Shown piece by piece: positions 1-9,404 of a stretch of 51,383 nt of DNA; the first letter of the stretch is position 1; every line of letters begins with the position of its first letter. The stretch comes from an uncultured Oscillospiraceae bacterium. Its GTDB lineage: Bacteria > Bacillota > Clostridia > Oscillospirales > Oscillospiraceae. The stretch lies in contig CAAFLG010000051.1 in assembly GCA_900763705.1 (NCBI GenBank), positions 1-51,383 of the forward strand, given 5' to 3'. Below the pieces are notes generated by a model that worked only from the letters and a program-made list of their open reading frames with translations, made no database searches and was not told where the DNA came from. A program made the translations under genes and the position numbers.

Positions 1-285
1 CAATAAACCGATTCCACCGGGTATGATCAATGCATCGTATTCTGCAAAATCAACCTCACGAATATCTTTAATGCGTCCCCTACCGATGCGGGCTGCTTCT
101 ATAAGGATATTCCGCTTTTCTGCCATCTGTTCTGTCAGGTGGTTCACAGACTGAAAGGAAACATTTTCTGCGGCAGGAGTGTAATCACACCCATATTTAT
201 CAAGCGCTGCATACGTCAGAATTACTTCTTCTATACATGAACCATCACCGAGGCCACAGCCTGCTAATAAAACTAAATACTTCAT
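1..285 (-). CDS. elbB: ElbB-like DJ-1/PfpI family glyoxalase, C-terminus cut by window edge
   Basis: The 95 visible residues are the N-terminal part of a DJ-1/PfpI family protein. They contain the ElbB-type pattern LAGCGLGDGS near residue 7, NHLT near 48, RNILIEAARIGRG near 58 and the strand DALIIPGG near 84, which leads to the nucleophile elbow. That elbow lies outside the window. ElbB homologues have weak glyoxalase activity in Escherichia coli; the physiological role is unsettled. The ATG at 285 follows a GGAGGTG ribosome-binding site. The gene is visibly AT-richer than everything to its right and uses AAA, ATA and TTA codons freely, which suggests a different origin. Family assignment is confident, function is not. 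Confidence 0.85.
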   Translation of the reverse strand, partial: MKYLVLLAGCGLGDGSCIEEVILTYAALDKYGCDYTPAAENVSFQSVNHLTEQMAEKRNILIEAARIGRGRIKDIREVDFAEYDALIIPGGIGLL

Positions 286-616
286 TTGTTTTCACCTCCA
301 CAACTCACGGTTTGCCAACGACTTCTTACTGATAAGCATAGCATATAAAGCGACTTGCATCAACGCCTTCTTCTTGGTAAATCAGCGACCTTTTTATGAA
401 CACCGTTCTGTTTTGCCTGTTCACTCGCCGCCCTGCGCCGTTCTCGATAAAGTGGAATGTGATCTCTGCCAGTACCTCTCCGGCGAAGAAAAGTATTCTC
501 AACTCTTCGAATGTTTTGGCCGCGACCGCGACATCCGTCCACTGCTTTCTCAATGCAGAAGGTCTGCCGATCCCGGTAAAGAAATATTTTCCAGCGCTTG
601 ACGCGATCTTGCGCCA
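286..616. other. Region without a confident gene; possible gene remnant
   Basis: About 330 bases between the elbB-like gene and the LysR terminator. Three overlapping open frames of 75 to 85 codons exist but none has a convincing start. The most protein-like is on the minus strand (326-553), starting at a TTG and carrying the hydrophobic pattern FEELRILFFAGEVLAEI. I do not recognise it; it could be the decayed end of a gene. Confidence 0.4.
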
Positions 617-648
617 AAAAGACCCGCCTCAGTAAGGCGGGTCTTTTT
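617..648. terminator. Bidirectional intrinsic terminator
   Basis: GACCCGCCT (621-629) pairs with AGGCGGGTC (634-642) around a short loop, with five A on the left and five T on the right, so it can act in both directions. The LysR stop codon (629-631) lies inside the hairpin, so the last codons form one arm. Confidence 0.85.
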
Positions 649-1537
649 GATTGAGTTCTGAAAGAAACCGTCCCAGTGCGGGGTTGGGATTGCCGGTCTG
701 CCAGGCTGCAATGATCTCTTCCTCCTCCCCTTCTCCCACAAGGGGGACGAAGACAAGGTTGTCGGCGTTGTAGAGCCGGTCGGTGCAGTAATCGGGCAGG
801 AGCGAGACGCCCTCCTCCGCTGAGACCATCATCAGGATGCTCTCGGTGTCCGCAGAGCGGAAGAGGATGTTCGGCTTGTAGCCCGCCTCAACATAGCGCT
901 GCATGAAAAAGGCGTCGCCGTAAGAGTCGGGCGCGGCGTCCGGGGACATATATAAGATATTTTCCCCGCGCAGCTCCTGCCGCGTGATCTGGCGGCGCTG
1001 CGCGAGCCGATGGCCCGCGTAGAGCGCGACGACGAGCCGCGCTTTTTCGACCGTCTGGAAGGCAACGCCCTCCTGCGTGCGCAGGTTCGTCGAGTCCCAG
1101 GTGAAGACGATGTCATACTCCTGATGCAAAAGCCCCGCCGCCAGCACGTCAGTCGAGCAGCGGTAGAAGGTGATGAGCACGTTGCTGTTTTTCTGGTGAA
1201 AGTGGCGCATCAGCACCGAGAGATCGCTGCGCTCGTAGCCGCGCACATAGCCCACGCGCAGCGTACCGGTCAGGCCCGTCGCCGCGTCGTGCACGCGCTC
1301 CTGCGCGCTGCTCATGCGCTCTAAGATCGCCTTCGCATCCAGAAGGAAGGATCGCCCCGCGCTCGTCAGGCTCACCGGGCGGGTGCTGCGGTCGAACAGC
1401 TCGCAGCCAAGCGTCTCTTCCAGCAGATGGATCTGCTGCGTCACGGCGGTCTGCGAGATATAATACTGCTCCGCCGCCTTTGTGAAGCTGCGGTGCTCCG
1501 CCGCGGCGACAAAATATCTCAGCTGATTTCGATTCAT
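629..1537 (-). CDS. LysR family transcriptional regulator
   Basis: A 302-residue LysR-type regulator. Residues 1-60 form the winged helix-turn-helix, with LRYFVAAAEHRSFTKAAEQ followed by ISQTAVTQQI; the remainder is a periplasmic-binding-like effector domain. The ATG at 1537 is chosen over a longer frame because GGAGAGGA lies just upstream and the LysR domain begins at once. It is transcribed away from the sodium symporter gene at 1670, the usual layout for a LysR protein controlling its neighbour. The shared intergenic region holds a T-N11-A dyad. The effector is unknown; an amino acid carried by the symporter is the simplest guess. Confidence 0.9.
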   Translation of the reverse strand: MNRNQLRYFVAAAEHRSFTKAAEQYYISQTAVTQQIHLLEETLGCELFDRSTRPVSLTSAGRSFLLDAKAILERMSSAQERVHDAATGLTGTLRVGYVRGYERSDLSVLMRHFHQKNSNVLITFYRCSTDVLAAGLLHQEYDIVFTWDSTNLRTQEGVAFQTVEKARLVVALYAGHRLAQRRQITRQELRGENILYMSPDAAPDSYGDAFFMQRYVEAGYKPNILFRSADTESILMMVSAEEGVSLLPDYCTDRLYNADNLVFVPLVGEGEEEEIIAAWQTGNPNPALGRFLSELNQKDPPY

Positions 1538-1555
1538 GCGTTTCCTCTCCATAAC

Positions 1556-1570
1556 ATAAGTTTTACTTAT
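1556..1570. promoter_or_regulatory. Candidate LysR operator (T-N11-A dyad)
   Basis: ATAAG-TTTTA-CTTAT is a perfect 15-base dyad containing the LysR-type T-N11-A arrangement, 18 bases upstream of the LysR start and about 100 bases upstream of the divergent symporter gene. Confidence 0.6.
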
Positions 1571-1669
1571 TATATCATCAAGGAATCGGTCTTGTAAAGC
1601 GTCATTTCCTGCGGTAAGATAAGCGCAACGTTCATCACTCATTCATATTCACAAGCGAGGTCGATCATC

Positions 1670-3025
1670 ATGAAACGCGAATCCTTCCGCTCCCGTCTGG
1701 GCTTCCTGCTCGTCAGCGCAGGCTGTGCCATCGGCATCGGCAACGTCTGGCGCTTCCCCTATGTGACAGGCAAAAACGGCGGCGGTTATTTTGTTCTCTT
1801 CTATATCCTGTGCCTGCTCGTCATGGGCGTTCCCGTGCTGACGATGGAGCTTGCCGTCGGACGGGCGAGCCGCAAGAGCGCCATCCTCTCCTATAAAACG
1901 CTGGAAAAGCTCGGCGCCAAGTGGCACATCCACGGCTGGTTCTGCCTGATCGGCTGCTATCTTCTGATGATGTACTATACGACCGTTTCCGGCTGGATGG
2001 TGAGCTACTTCTACCGCTTTCTGGCCGGCAAGTTCTACGCCGGGATGCCCGCGGAGGACGCCTCCGCCGTATTCGGTGAGCTGCTGTCTAATCCCACGGA
2101 AATGGGCGGTCTGGCCGTCGCCATCGTCATCATCGGCTTCATCGTTTGCAGCCGCGGCCTTCAAAAGGGACTTGAGCGCGTATCCAAAGTGATGATGATC
2201 GCGCTGCTTGCGCTCATCCTCATTCTCGCCGGTCACAGCCTGACGCTTTCCGGCGCGGCGGAGGGCATGAAGTTCTACCTGCTCCCCTCGCTCGATTCCA
2301 TCCGCGAAAATGGCCTGCGCAGCCTCATCACCGATGCGATGAATCAGGCCTTCTTCACGCTCTCGCTCGGCATTGCGGCGATGGAGATCTTCGGCAGCTA
2401 TATGTCCGACGATCACACCCTCGCCGGTGAGTCCATCCGCATCTGTGCGCTCGACACCTTCGTTGCGCTCATGGCCGGCACGATCATCTTCCCCGCGTGC
2501 TTTACCTTCGACGTTGCGCCCGGAGAGGGCCCCGCGCTGATCTTCCAGACCCTGCCGCCTGTTTTTGTCAACATGGCGGGCGGCCGCTTCTGGGGCACGC
2601 TCTTCTTCCTCTTCATGATCTTTGCCAGCATGTCGACAGTGCTTGCGGTCTTTGAAAACATCCTCGCCATCTGCATGGATACCTTCGGCTGGGACCGCAA
2701 AAAGGCAGTGCTCATCAACTGCGTGCTCATCGCGCTTTTGAGCCTCCCCTGCGTCTTCGGCTACAACATCTGGAGCGACTTCCATCCCATCCCCGGCAAG
2801 GACGTGCTCGACAGCGAGGACTTCCTCGTGAGCAACCTCCTGCTGCCCATCGGCTCTCTTGTCTACCTCCTCTTCTGCGTCACCAAGTGGGGCTGGGGCT
2901 TTGACAAGTACCTTGCCGAGATCAACAAGGGCGATGGCATCAAGATCTCGCCCAAGCTCAAGCCCTATTTCCAGTGGGTACTGCCGATCCTGATCGTCAT
3001 CATCCTGCTGCAGGGCCTGCTGTAA
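1670..3025 (+). CDS. Sodium-dependent amino-acid symporter of the NSS/SNF family
   Basis: A 451-residue polytopic inner-membrane protein of the neurotransmitter:sodium symporter family, the bacterial relatives of MhsT and Tyt1 that import amino acids with sodium. The diagnostic first membrane helix motif GIGNVWRFPY is at residues 22-31 and is followed by KNGGGYF. About eleven to twelve hydrophobic segments fit the bacterial family. The start has only a modest ribosome-binding site (GAGGT). It stands alone between a divergent LysR gene and a very strong terminator, so it is probably a one-gene unit under LysR control. The substrate cannot be read from the sequence. Confidence 0.92.
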   Translation: MKRESFRSRLGFLLVSAGCAIGIGNVWRFPYVTGKNGGGYFVLFYILCLLVMGVPVLTMELAVGRASRKSAILSYKTLEKLGAKWHIHGWFCLIGCYLLMMYYTTVSGWMVSYFYRFLAGKFYAGMPAEDASAVFGELLSNPTEMGGLAVAIVIIGFIVCSRGLQKGLERVSKVMMIALLALILILAGHSLTLSGAAEGMKFYLLPSLDSIRENGLRSLITDAMNQAFFTLSLGIAAMEIFGSYMSDDHTLAGESIRICALDTFVALMAGTIIFPACFTFDVAPGEGPALIFQTLPPVFVNMAGGRFWGTLFFLFMIFASMSTVLAVFENILAICMDTFGWDRKKAVLINCVLIALLSLPCVFGYNIWSDFHPIPGKDVLDSEDFLVSNLLLPIGSLVYLLFCVTKWGWGFDKYLAEINKGDGIKISPKLKPYFQWVLPILIVIILLQGLL

Positions 3026-3060
3026 AAAAAGATTCTTCCGACTCTCTCATCTCTCTCACT

Positions 3061-3103
3061 AATGACAAAAGCCGCAGCAAGTATTGCTGCGGCTTTTGTC
3101 ATT
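3061..3103. terminator. Strong intrinsic terminator
   Basis: A perfect 20-base-pair inverted repeat with a 3-base loop (arms 3061-3080 and 3084-3103). The core is GCCGCAGCAA / TTGCTGCGGC, flanked by AAAA and TTTT. It ends the symporter transcript and could work both ways. Confidence 0.85.
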
Positions 3104-3164
3104 TTGCGATTATGAACTCCGTGTAAATTCTAACATAACTCGTAAGATTATTTATATAAATCTA

Positions 3165-3192
3165 TTGACAATTTTCAAGTTCGTGCTAAGAT
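3165..3192 (+). promoter_or_regulatory. Sigma-A type promoter of the RHH-clpB unit
   Basis: TTGACA (3165-3170), 16-base spacer, TAAGAT (3187-3192), in an AT-rich stretch just upstream of the RHH gene. No CIRCE or CtsR-type repeat was seen around it. Confidence 0.65.
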
Positions 3193-3228
3193 GCTATGCA
3201 GAAAGAAACGATACCAAGGAGGCGCAGA

Positions 3229-3879
3229 ATGAAAAAGAACCTGTACAGTCTGACCCTGTCGGACGAGGTGGTGCGCGAAGTCGATGCGCTGGCACACCGC
3301 ATGGGCACGAACCGCTCGGCACTCGTGAACCGCATCCTTGCCGAATATGTTTCCGTGCCGACGCCCGAGCGCCGCTGGAACGACATTTTTGAAGCCATTA
3401 AAGAGCTGATGATGCCCACGCGCGAGCTGGTGCCGTTCTTCGCCCCCGGCTCATCCACGATGTCGCTCAAGTCGAGCCTTTCGTACAAGTACCGCCCGAC
3501 GGTCAAGTACGAAGTCGACCTCGGCGGCGGCAATGAATGGACAATGGGCACACTGAATATCGTCTTCCGCACGCAGTCGGCCTCGCTCATCGCCGCGATG
3601 ACGAACTTCTTCCGGCTGTGGGTGCAGATCGAGGACAAGTGCCTCGCCCCGCTGCTCGGCAGCTCCATCGCCTGCTCGCTCTACGACGGGCGCTTCGTCC
3701 GTCCGCTCGCCATGCCGCGCGGAAAGGCGCTGACTGCCGATGATGTCGCCGGTGCGATCAGCGCTTATGTCCAGCTCTTCGACCGGCTGCTCAAGGGTTA
3801 TCTCGACGGCTCGCTCTCCGCGAGCGACGTGGAAATGGCCTACCGCGGCGATCTGCGAAGCAGAGCGCTGCTCATCTAA
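3229..3879 (+). CDS. Ribbon-helix-helix domain protein of unknown function
   Basis: A 216-residue protein. Residues 1-45 look like a ribbon-helix-helix DNA-binding domain: a basic beta strand (MKKNLYSLTLSDEVVREVD) followed by two helices around MGTNRSALVNRILAEYV. The remaining 170 residues are not recognised. The ATG at 3229 is preceded by AAGGAGG. clpB starts 42 bases after the stop with no terminator in between, so the two are probably co-transcribed. It could be a regulator of its own operon; this is inference only. Confidence 0.75.
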   Translation: MKKNLYSLTLSDEVVREVDALAHRMGTNRSALVNRILAEYVSVPTPERRWNDIFEAIKELMMPTRELVPFFAPGSSTMSLKSSLSYKYRPTVKYEVDLGGGNEWTMGTLNIVFRTQSASLIAAMTNFFRLWVQIEDKCLAPLLGSSIACSLYDGRFVRPLAMPRGKALTADDVAGAISAYVQLFDRLLKGYLDGSLSASDVEMAYRGDLRSRALLI

Positions 3880-3921
3880 ACCAACACGATTGTAAAAAAC
3901 ACGAATTTGAGGTGAACTTGA

Positions 3922-6513
<2,592 letters not shown>

Positions 6514-6578
6514 ATGAAAGGTCTGTGGTGCGCGGCGCGGGATCTCCCCGCCCGCGCACCGATCAGGTCAAAAACCAT

Positions 6579-7016
6579 ATGGAAAGTAAGACAAACGAAA
6601 TGAAAGGTACATGGAAGATTTTGCTGCCTCTGCTGCTCATCGTTCTTCTTGTCGGCTGCGGCAAGGAAGATGACAGCGATACACTGGCCATTGAAGGCCA
6701 CGACTGGACGTCGACGCAGGCCATTGACAGCACGGGCAATCCCATCGACCTCCCCACCCTCACCTGCACGGCGCAGGACGGCTCGCTGAGCGTCATGGAC
6801 GCGGACGGCAATGCCCAGCAGAGCGGGACTTACTCCCTCGTACAGCGCGATACAAACAGTGTCCTTTATGATCTCTCGCTCGACGGCGAGAGCGGCACGG
6901 CTGTCGTCAGCATCACAAAATACGCGGATGAAAGCGACGGGCAGGAAAGCGAATATACGCTCATCCTCTCGCTCCCCGATCAGACGGTCTACTTCCGCGC
7001 GGATCTGGATGACTGA
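6579..7016 (+). CDS. Small predicted lipoprotein
   Basis: A 145-residue protein with a charged start, a leucine-rich hydrophobic core and the lipobox LVGC, so it is probably exported, acylated on Cys and anchored to the outer face of the membrane. The mature part is acidic and Thr/Ser-rich with repeated beta-strand-like stretches, resembling small META/lipocalin-like secreted proteins, but I cannot assign a family. The ATG at 6579 is used; an alternative ATG at 6600 gives a shorter signal peptide. It lies between clpB and a terminator. Confidence 0.7.
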   Translation: MESKTNEMKGTWKILLPLLLIVLLVGCGKEDDSDTLAIEGHDWTSTQAIDSTGNPIDLPTLTCTAQDGSLSVMDADGNAQQSGTYSLVQRDTNSVLYDLSLDGESGTAVVSITKYADESDGQESEYTLILSLPDQTVYFRADLDD

Positions 7017-7034
7017 ACAAATCGAATCAAGGCA

Positions 7035-7067
7035 AGAAAAAGCCGCCCTTTCGGGCGGCTTTTTCTG
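7035..7067. terminator. Bidirectional intrinsic terminator
   Basis: AGCCGCCC-TTTC-GGGCGGCT with AAAA before and TTTTT after. It sits between the rightward lipoprotein gene and the leftward P-loop gene and can serve both. Confidence 0.85.
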
Positions 7068-7077
7068 TAAAGTAAAT

Positions 7078-8142
7078 TCACTTTATTCGTCTTGCGATCT
7101 CTTCGTCTGCGAGCGCTGTCACGCCCGAAAAGTCCATGCAGGGACGATAGAGTGTTTCCAGCGCGTCGTGTGCTTCCTTGGCGCTTGCGAGCGCCGCAAC
7201 AGCCTCCTCTCGCAGCGATGCTTCCACGCGGCGCATGAAGCGCAGCTTTGCCTTCTGCGTGCGCGTGAGCCGTTCCTCCGCCATCGCGTCGAGCCGCAGG
7301 CGGCGGTATGGCTTTCCCTCATAGGGAATACGCGCGTTCGTCGTCACGAAGGCAAGGCCGCGCGCGGGGATGAGCAGGTGCTGCCACTCCTTTGGCCGGT
7401 CGGGATTCAGGCAGGCGATGACGTCGAAGTGTTTCTCCCGCGCCGTGCGCGCGGCGCTTTGCAGCAATTCGTTCCCCAACCCCGCGCTGTCGCAGAGCGC
7501 ATAGACGCGCGGGCAGAGCGCCTCCACCGTGTCAAAGCAGCAGATATCTCCCCTGTGCGTCAGCCCACCGAGGAAAATGCGCTCGACGCGCCCGCTCCCC
7601 TCTCCCTCGCCCCGGAACTCACGGGCGAGGATGGCGTTTGCGCGGCGGCGAAGCTTTGCAACGTCCATCTGCGCATGCATCGCCGTGCGGCATTCGCTCG
7701 CGACCTCGTCCATCGCGCGCAGGACATGGTAGGCGCTGCGGTAATGCACGCGGTACTTATCGCTTTGCGCGATGATCTCCGCGCGGTGCGCTTTGGCCGC
7801 GTCCACATCACAAAAGCGCGACAAATCGACATAGCGCTCGCAGGCGACGGCGTAGCGCGGCTCGAGCGCGTGGGGCGCGGTGCCGTCCACGATGGCCGCG
7901 CGGCGGTCTAAGAAGATCGCGCCGTCGAGCGAATCGGGGTCGCCCGAGCAGCGAACATAAACGACCCGTTCGCCCGCGCGCTCCATTGCCTCCCCCACGC
8001 GGCGCATGAAGCTCGATTTACCGCAGCCCGCGCTGCCCTTGAGGATCACGAGATCGTCGAGCCGCCCGCCAAGGAGCTGATCGTAGAGCGAATAGAAGCC
8101 CTCGCCGCTGTTCGCGCCGAGAAAGCAATAGACAGGCTTCAT
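7078..8142 (-). CDS. P-loop ATPase of the PRK06851 type, function unknown
   Basis: A 354-residue cytoplasmic protein with an early Walker A motif (KGSAGCGKSSFMRR, residues about 35-48) and strands resembling a P-loop NTPase. The N-terminus MKPVYCFLGANSGEGFYSLY resembles the uncharacterised PRK06851 family of Firmicutes. The C-terminal third is helical and Arg/Lys/Ala-rich. The start follows a GGGAGGGG ribosome-binding site. The gene has its own region between two terminators. No substrate or partner can be named. Confidence 0.7.
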   Translation of the reverse strand: MKPVYCFLGANSGEGFYSLYDQLLGGRLDDLVILKGSAGCGKSSFMRRVGEAMERAGERVVYVRCSGDPDSLDGAIFLDRRAAIVDGTAPHALEPRYAVACERYVDLSRFCDVDAAKAHRAEIIAQSDKYRVHYRSAYHVLRAMDEVASECRTAMHAQMDVAKLRRRANAILAREFRGEGEGSGRVERIFLGGLTHRGDICCFDTVEALCPRVYALCDSAGLGNELLQSAARTAREKHFDVIACLNPDRPKEWQHLLIPARGLAFVTTNARIPYEGKPYRRLRLDAMAEERLTRTQKAKLRFMRRVEASLREEAVAALASAKEAHDALETLYRPCMDFSGVTALADEEIARRIK

Positions 8143-8251
8143 AAAACCCCTCCCAAAATTGATCTTTCTCCATATCCTATGCGCGCGGAGGCATCGGCGT
8201 CTCTCTTTTTCTATCGCGGCACATTTTTTATCTTTTTTCTGACAAAATGCA

Positions 8252-8293
8252 GAAAAAGGCTCTGCCCGGAACCTTCCGGGCAGAGCCTTTTTT
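8252..8293 (-). terminator. Intrinsic terminator of the flavodoxin-ferredoxin gene
   Basis: GGCTCTGCCCGGA pairs perfectly with TCCGGGCAGAGCC around ACCT, flanked by AAAAA and TTTTTT. It lies ten bases beyond the leftward gene's stop. Confidence 0.85.
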
Positions 8294-8302
8294 CGTATCG
8301 AT

Positions 8303-9127
8303 TTACTCCGTGAAGATCTTATCCTCGGCCCTGCGCGTGTAGTCGCGCTCGAGCATCGCGCGGTGCGAGAGGAAGGCGGGATCGTCGAAGAACTTCGCCC
8401 CCGTCGGGCAATTGCGCACGCAGGAGTGGCACTTGATGCAAATGCCCGCGACCTCCGTCACATCGTCGGGGTTGATCGAGCCCATCGGGCAGAGGGAGGC
8501 GCACACGCCGCAGCGGGTGCACTTTTCCGTGTCGGTCTTGGGCTTGGCCTTCAGGAAAACCTTCGGCTCGCCGTCAAGCCCCAGCGGGCGGTAATAGGGC
8601 GCGTCCGCGTCGCCGTCGACCGTGACAGGCGCGGGGAAATCCGTCATCTTCACGATGCGGCCCACGACCGCCGAGCCGAGCTTTGCAAGCTCCGCCATAT
8701 CGTCGGAGTCGGGGCGGCCATCGGCCAGCGCGTCGGTAAAGGCGTGGCGGCAGGCAAAGGCGCCCGCGCCGATGGTATGGAAGCCGTCCCCTTCGAGGCA
8801 GGCGCAGAGCTCGGCAAGGGAATTGTCAAAGCTGCGGTTGCCGAACGTCACGACCGGCACGGCCAGCGCGCCGTTTCCGCGGAAGCCGGACTTTACAAAG
8901 TCGAGCAGCTTATTCGGCAGCTTTCCCGCATAGGTCGGCATACCGAAGATGACAAGGTCGCCCTCGGCAAACTCATAGGTTTCCTCACGCGCAGCGGGGA
9001 GCGTGAAATCGCGCACCTCGAGCGGAACGTCAAAGCTGACGGCCAGTGCGTTTGCAAGCGTGGTGGTCACCTTTCTGGTGTTGCCGGTGGCGCTGAAATA
9101 GACTGCGTAGACCTGAGTGATGTTCAT
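8303..9127 (-). CDS. EFR1 family flavodoxin/ferredoxin fusion
   Basis: A 274-residue redox protein. The N-terminal half is a flavodoxin-like fold with the FMN-phosphate loop SATGNTRK near residue 12 and FGMPTYAGKLPNK near 60. The C-terminal part carries two [4Fe-4S] cluster motifs, CTRCGVCASLCP and CIKCHSCVRNCP, near residues 204-245. The arrangement matches EFR1 family proteins of anaerobic Clostridia, thought to pass electrons between flavin and ferredoxin partners. Start ATG at 9127 with GAAGAGG upstream. It is last in the leftward run after the small Cys-rich protein. The electron partner is unknown. Confidence 0.85.
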   Translation of the reverse strand: MNITQVYAVYFSATGNTRKVTTTLANALAVSFDVPLEVRDFTLPAAREETYEFAEGDLVIFGMPTYAGKLPNKLLDFVKSGFRGNGALAVPVVTFGNRSFDNSLAELCACLEGDGFHTIGAGAFACRHAFTDALADGRPDSDDMAELAKLGSAVVGRIVKMTDFPAPVTVDGDADAPYYRPLGLDGEPKVFLKAKPKTDTEKCTRCGVCASLCPMGSINPDDVTEVAGICIKCHSCVRNCPTGAKFFDDPAFLSHRAMLERDYTRRAEDKIFTE

Positions 9128-9172
9128 GGCTTCTGCCTCTTCTTTCTTTATTGTTCGGGGCGCTGCCCGGCT

Positions 9173-9385
9173 TTACAGGGAAAAATCCTCGGACGTGTAC
9201 TTGTCGTTCAGCGCGGCGGGACGGGGCGGCACACGCTTGAGCGGATCGTAGCAGAAATGGCGGCAGTGGTCAGCCGAGTCGACGATGCCGCGGCGGGAGC
9301 AGACGACCTGCGCGTCGTTGATGACGCTGCCGCTCTTGCAGTAGGCGCAGTGCTTTTCAATGTCCTTGCGAAACAGATGGAACAC
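9173..9385 (-). CDS. Small Cys-rich protein, unknown
   Basis: A 70-residue protein with CxxC near residue 13, a further Cys near 29 and HCRHFCYDPLKR near 40-50, suggesting bound zinc or iron. It starts at GTG (9385) after AGGGGGAGAG, and is 19 bases from the clpE stop, so it belongs to that transcript. I recognise the C-terminal YDPLKRVPP pattern from unnamed Clostridia proteins but know no function. Its placement between an unfoldase with a zinc finger and an iron-sulfur flavoprotein is suggestive only. Confidence 0.7.
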   Translation of the reverse strand: MFHLFRKDIEKHCAYCKSGSVINDAQVVCSRRGIVDSADHCRHFCYDPLKRVPPRPAALNDKYTSEDFSL

Positions 9386-9404
9386 GGTCTCTCCCCCTTC
9401 TCAT

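Noticed and set aside
1649..2785. 378-codon open frame antisense to the symporter gene
   Set aside because: Composition is His/Asp/Glu/Ala-rich in the manner of shadow frames; the plus strand encodes a clear NSS protein.
3880..3921. CIRCE or CtsR operator in front of clpB
   Set aside because: No TTAGCACTC/GAGTGCTAA pair and no tandem heptad of the CtsR type in the gap or before the RHH gene.
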